A stretch of DNA of 6,166 bases. Origin: a bacterium UBP6_UBA1196. GTDB lineage: Bacteria; UBP6; UBA1177. The notes below the pieces were generated by a model. It was not told where the DNA came from and ran no database searches. It saw only the letters and a program-made list of their open reading frames with translations. Each line of letters begins with the position of its first letter. The stretch's first letter is position 1. The position numbers were made by a program, and so were the translations under genes. Positions 5,565 through 6,166 of the stretch are shown here, one piece after another. The stretch is from assembly GCA_002310035.1 (NCBI GenBank), contig DBYC01000072.1:1-6166 (forward strand), written 5' to 3'.

Positions 5565-6166
5565 CTGTTAAAGCCCCTTTTATTTCATTTGCTGTTTTTT
5601 TAATATTTTCAAGAACATTTTCTTTCAGAGGATCGAGAGTAATAACGCGGACTTTCGTTTCTTCAGCTACCGATTTTATGACAGAATCGGGGATCTGAGC
5701 CTGCATAAATACGGCTTTTGCATTGTTTTTCCTGATAAAATCGACAACTTTCGCCATATCGACTGCGCCCGGTTCCTTTCCTTCGATTTCAAGCGGGACC
5801 TGTTTGAGACCGAATCTTTCGGCAAAGTATCCGAAAGCGGGGTGGTGAACTACGAAACTCTTTCCTTCAACTTCTTTGAGCTGAGCTGCGATTTCATTAT
5901 TGACCTTTTTGATCTCAGCTTTAAGTGCTTCACCGTTTTCACGGTAGAATGCCGCGTTCTCAGGATCGGCCGCCGAAAGTTCCGTAACAGTGTTGTCGGT
6001 CATAACGATAAGGTTCATAGGATCGAGCCACACATGCGGATCATGCATTCCGTGGTGATGTCCGCAGCAGCCTTTTCCGTTGAGACAGTCGCATCCGCCG
6101 TGTTTTTTGCAGCACTCTTTGTCGCCTTTGCAGGGACATTCCTTGCCTTCTTTGCAGCCGCACTTA
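5554..6166 (-). CDS. znuA: ZnuA-type zinc/manganese ABC transporter binding protein, C-terminal part, with Cys-rich loop (partial)
   Basis: This is a cluster 9 (A-I) periplasmic binding protein that hands Zn2+ or Mn2+ to an ABC importer. The frame is open to the window edge, so the N-terminal lobe is missing; 203 residues are visible. Family marks are DPHVWLDP (visible 42-49, ligand His44), VVHHPAFGYFAERFGL (ligand His108), GKEPGAVDMAKVVDFI (helix of the second lobe) and ITLDPL near the end with Asp178 as the usual fourth ligand. The family's His/Asp-rich loop sits just before DPHVW; here that position holds ten cysteines in 40 residues followed by GHHHGMH. The ATG at 6046-6048 is internal, since the family motif and loop continue upstream without a stop. 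The gene overlaps the following lipoprotein by 11 bases. Zinc is favoured over manganese by the Cys/His loop, but this is inference. Confidence 0.92.
   Translation of the reverse strand, partial: KCGCKEGKECPCKGDKECCKKHGGCDCLNGKGCCGHHHGMHDPHVWLDPMNLIVMTDNTVTELSAADPENAAFYRENGEALKAEIKKVNNEIAAQLKEVEGKSFVVHHPAFGYFAERFGLKQVPLEIEGKEPGAVDMAKVVDFIRKNNAKAVFMQAQIPDSVIKSVAEETKVRVITLDPLKENVLENIKKTANEIKGALTDEK
6064..6162 (-). other. Metallothionein-like Cys-pair repeat within the ZnuA-type protein
   Basis: Reading from the window edge, the cysteines follow C-x-C-x5-C-x-C-x5-CC-x5-C-x-C-x5-CC, with five residues between every pair. The spacers are KEGKE, KGDKE, KKHGG and LNGKG, and the run ends in GHHH next to the conserved DPHVWLDP. 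The repeat may continue beyond the window. Confidence 0.85.

Noticed and set aside
5165..5698. Plus-strand 177-residue frame
   Set aside because: It is antisense to the Asp/Thr-rich linker and the ZnuA/lipoprotein overlap. Its Arg/Leu/Tyr/Cys/Gln-rich translation is the expected shadow of GAC/ACC-type repeats.
5554..6048. ATG at 6046-6048 as the true start of a 164-residue protein
   Set aside because: It sits inside the conserved ZnuA metal-site region. The frame continues upstream to the window edge without a stop, through a His/Cys-rich loop in the expected family position.

Overview
The window looks like a chromosomal segment of a Gram-negative bacterium. The signs are two lipoproteins with signal peptides and very long Asp-rich linkers, a periplasmic metal-binding protein, and an envelope protein with AMIN-like domains. 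Lipoproteins with a short lipid anchor, a D/T/S- or D/N-rich tether and a small Cys-containing domain are familiar from Myxococcota/deltaproteobacteria-like genomes. That placement is an impression from protein style only and is not tested by phylogeny.

Four minus-strand genes run from the right edge leftwards. They are the C-terminal part of a ZnuA-type metal-binding protein (5554-6166, cut by the window edge), an Asp/Thr-rich lipoprotein (4749-5564, overlapping the ZnuA gene by 11 bases), a secreted protein with an AMIN-like domain at each end and a long charged helix between them (3384-4727, 21 bases downstream), and the 16S rRNA m5C967 methyltransferase RsmB (2001-3311, 72 bases downstream). 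The first three are packed like one transcription unit. rsmB may be the last cistron or may have its own weak promoter.

The left part is different. After a 164-base gap with a plausible sigma70-type promoter comes a second lipoprotein (463-1830, minus strand). It has an Asp/Asn-rich linker and a duplicated C-terminal domain. Facing it convergently is a short RhuM-family gene (7-429, plus strand) that ends early in a dispersed-repeat-like tail. Two hand-counted samples here are near 35% G+C, against 50-57% in samples of rsmB, so this end may be acquired or accessory DNA.

The most interesting item is the visible start of the ZnuA-type protein. Where this family normally has a His/Asp-rich loop, there are ten cysteines in a strict repeat: Cys pairs (CxC or CC) always separated by five residues, followed by HHH. 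It looks like a metallothionein-like metal-collecting loop fused into a zinc-uptake binding protein. No RNA genes, CRISPR arrays, complete insertion sequences or origins were seen.
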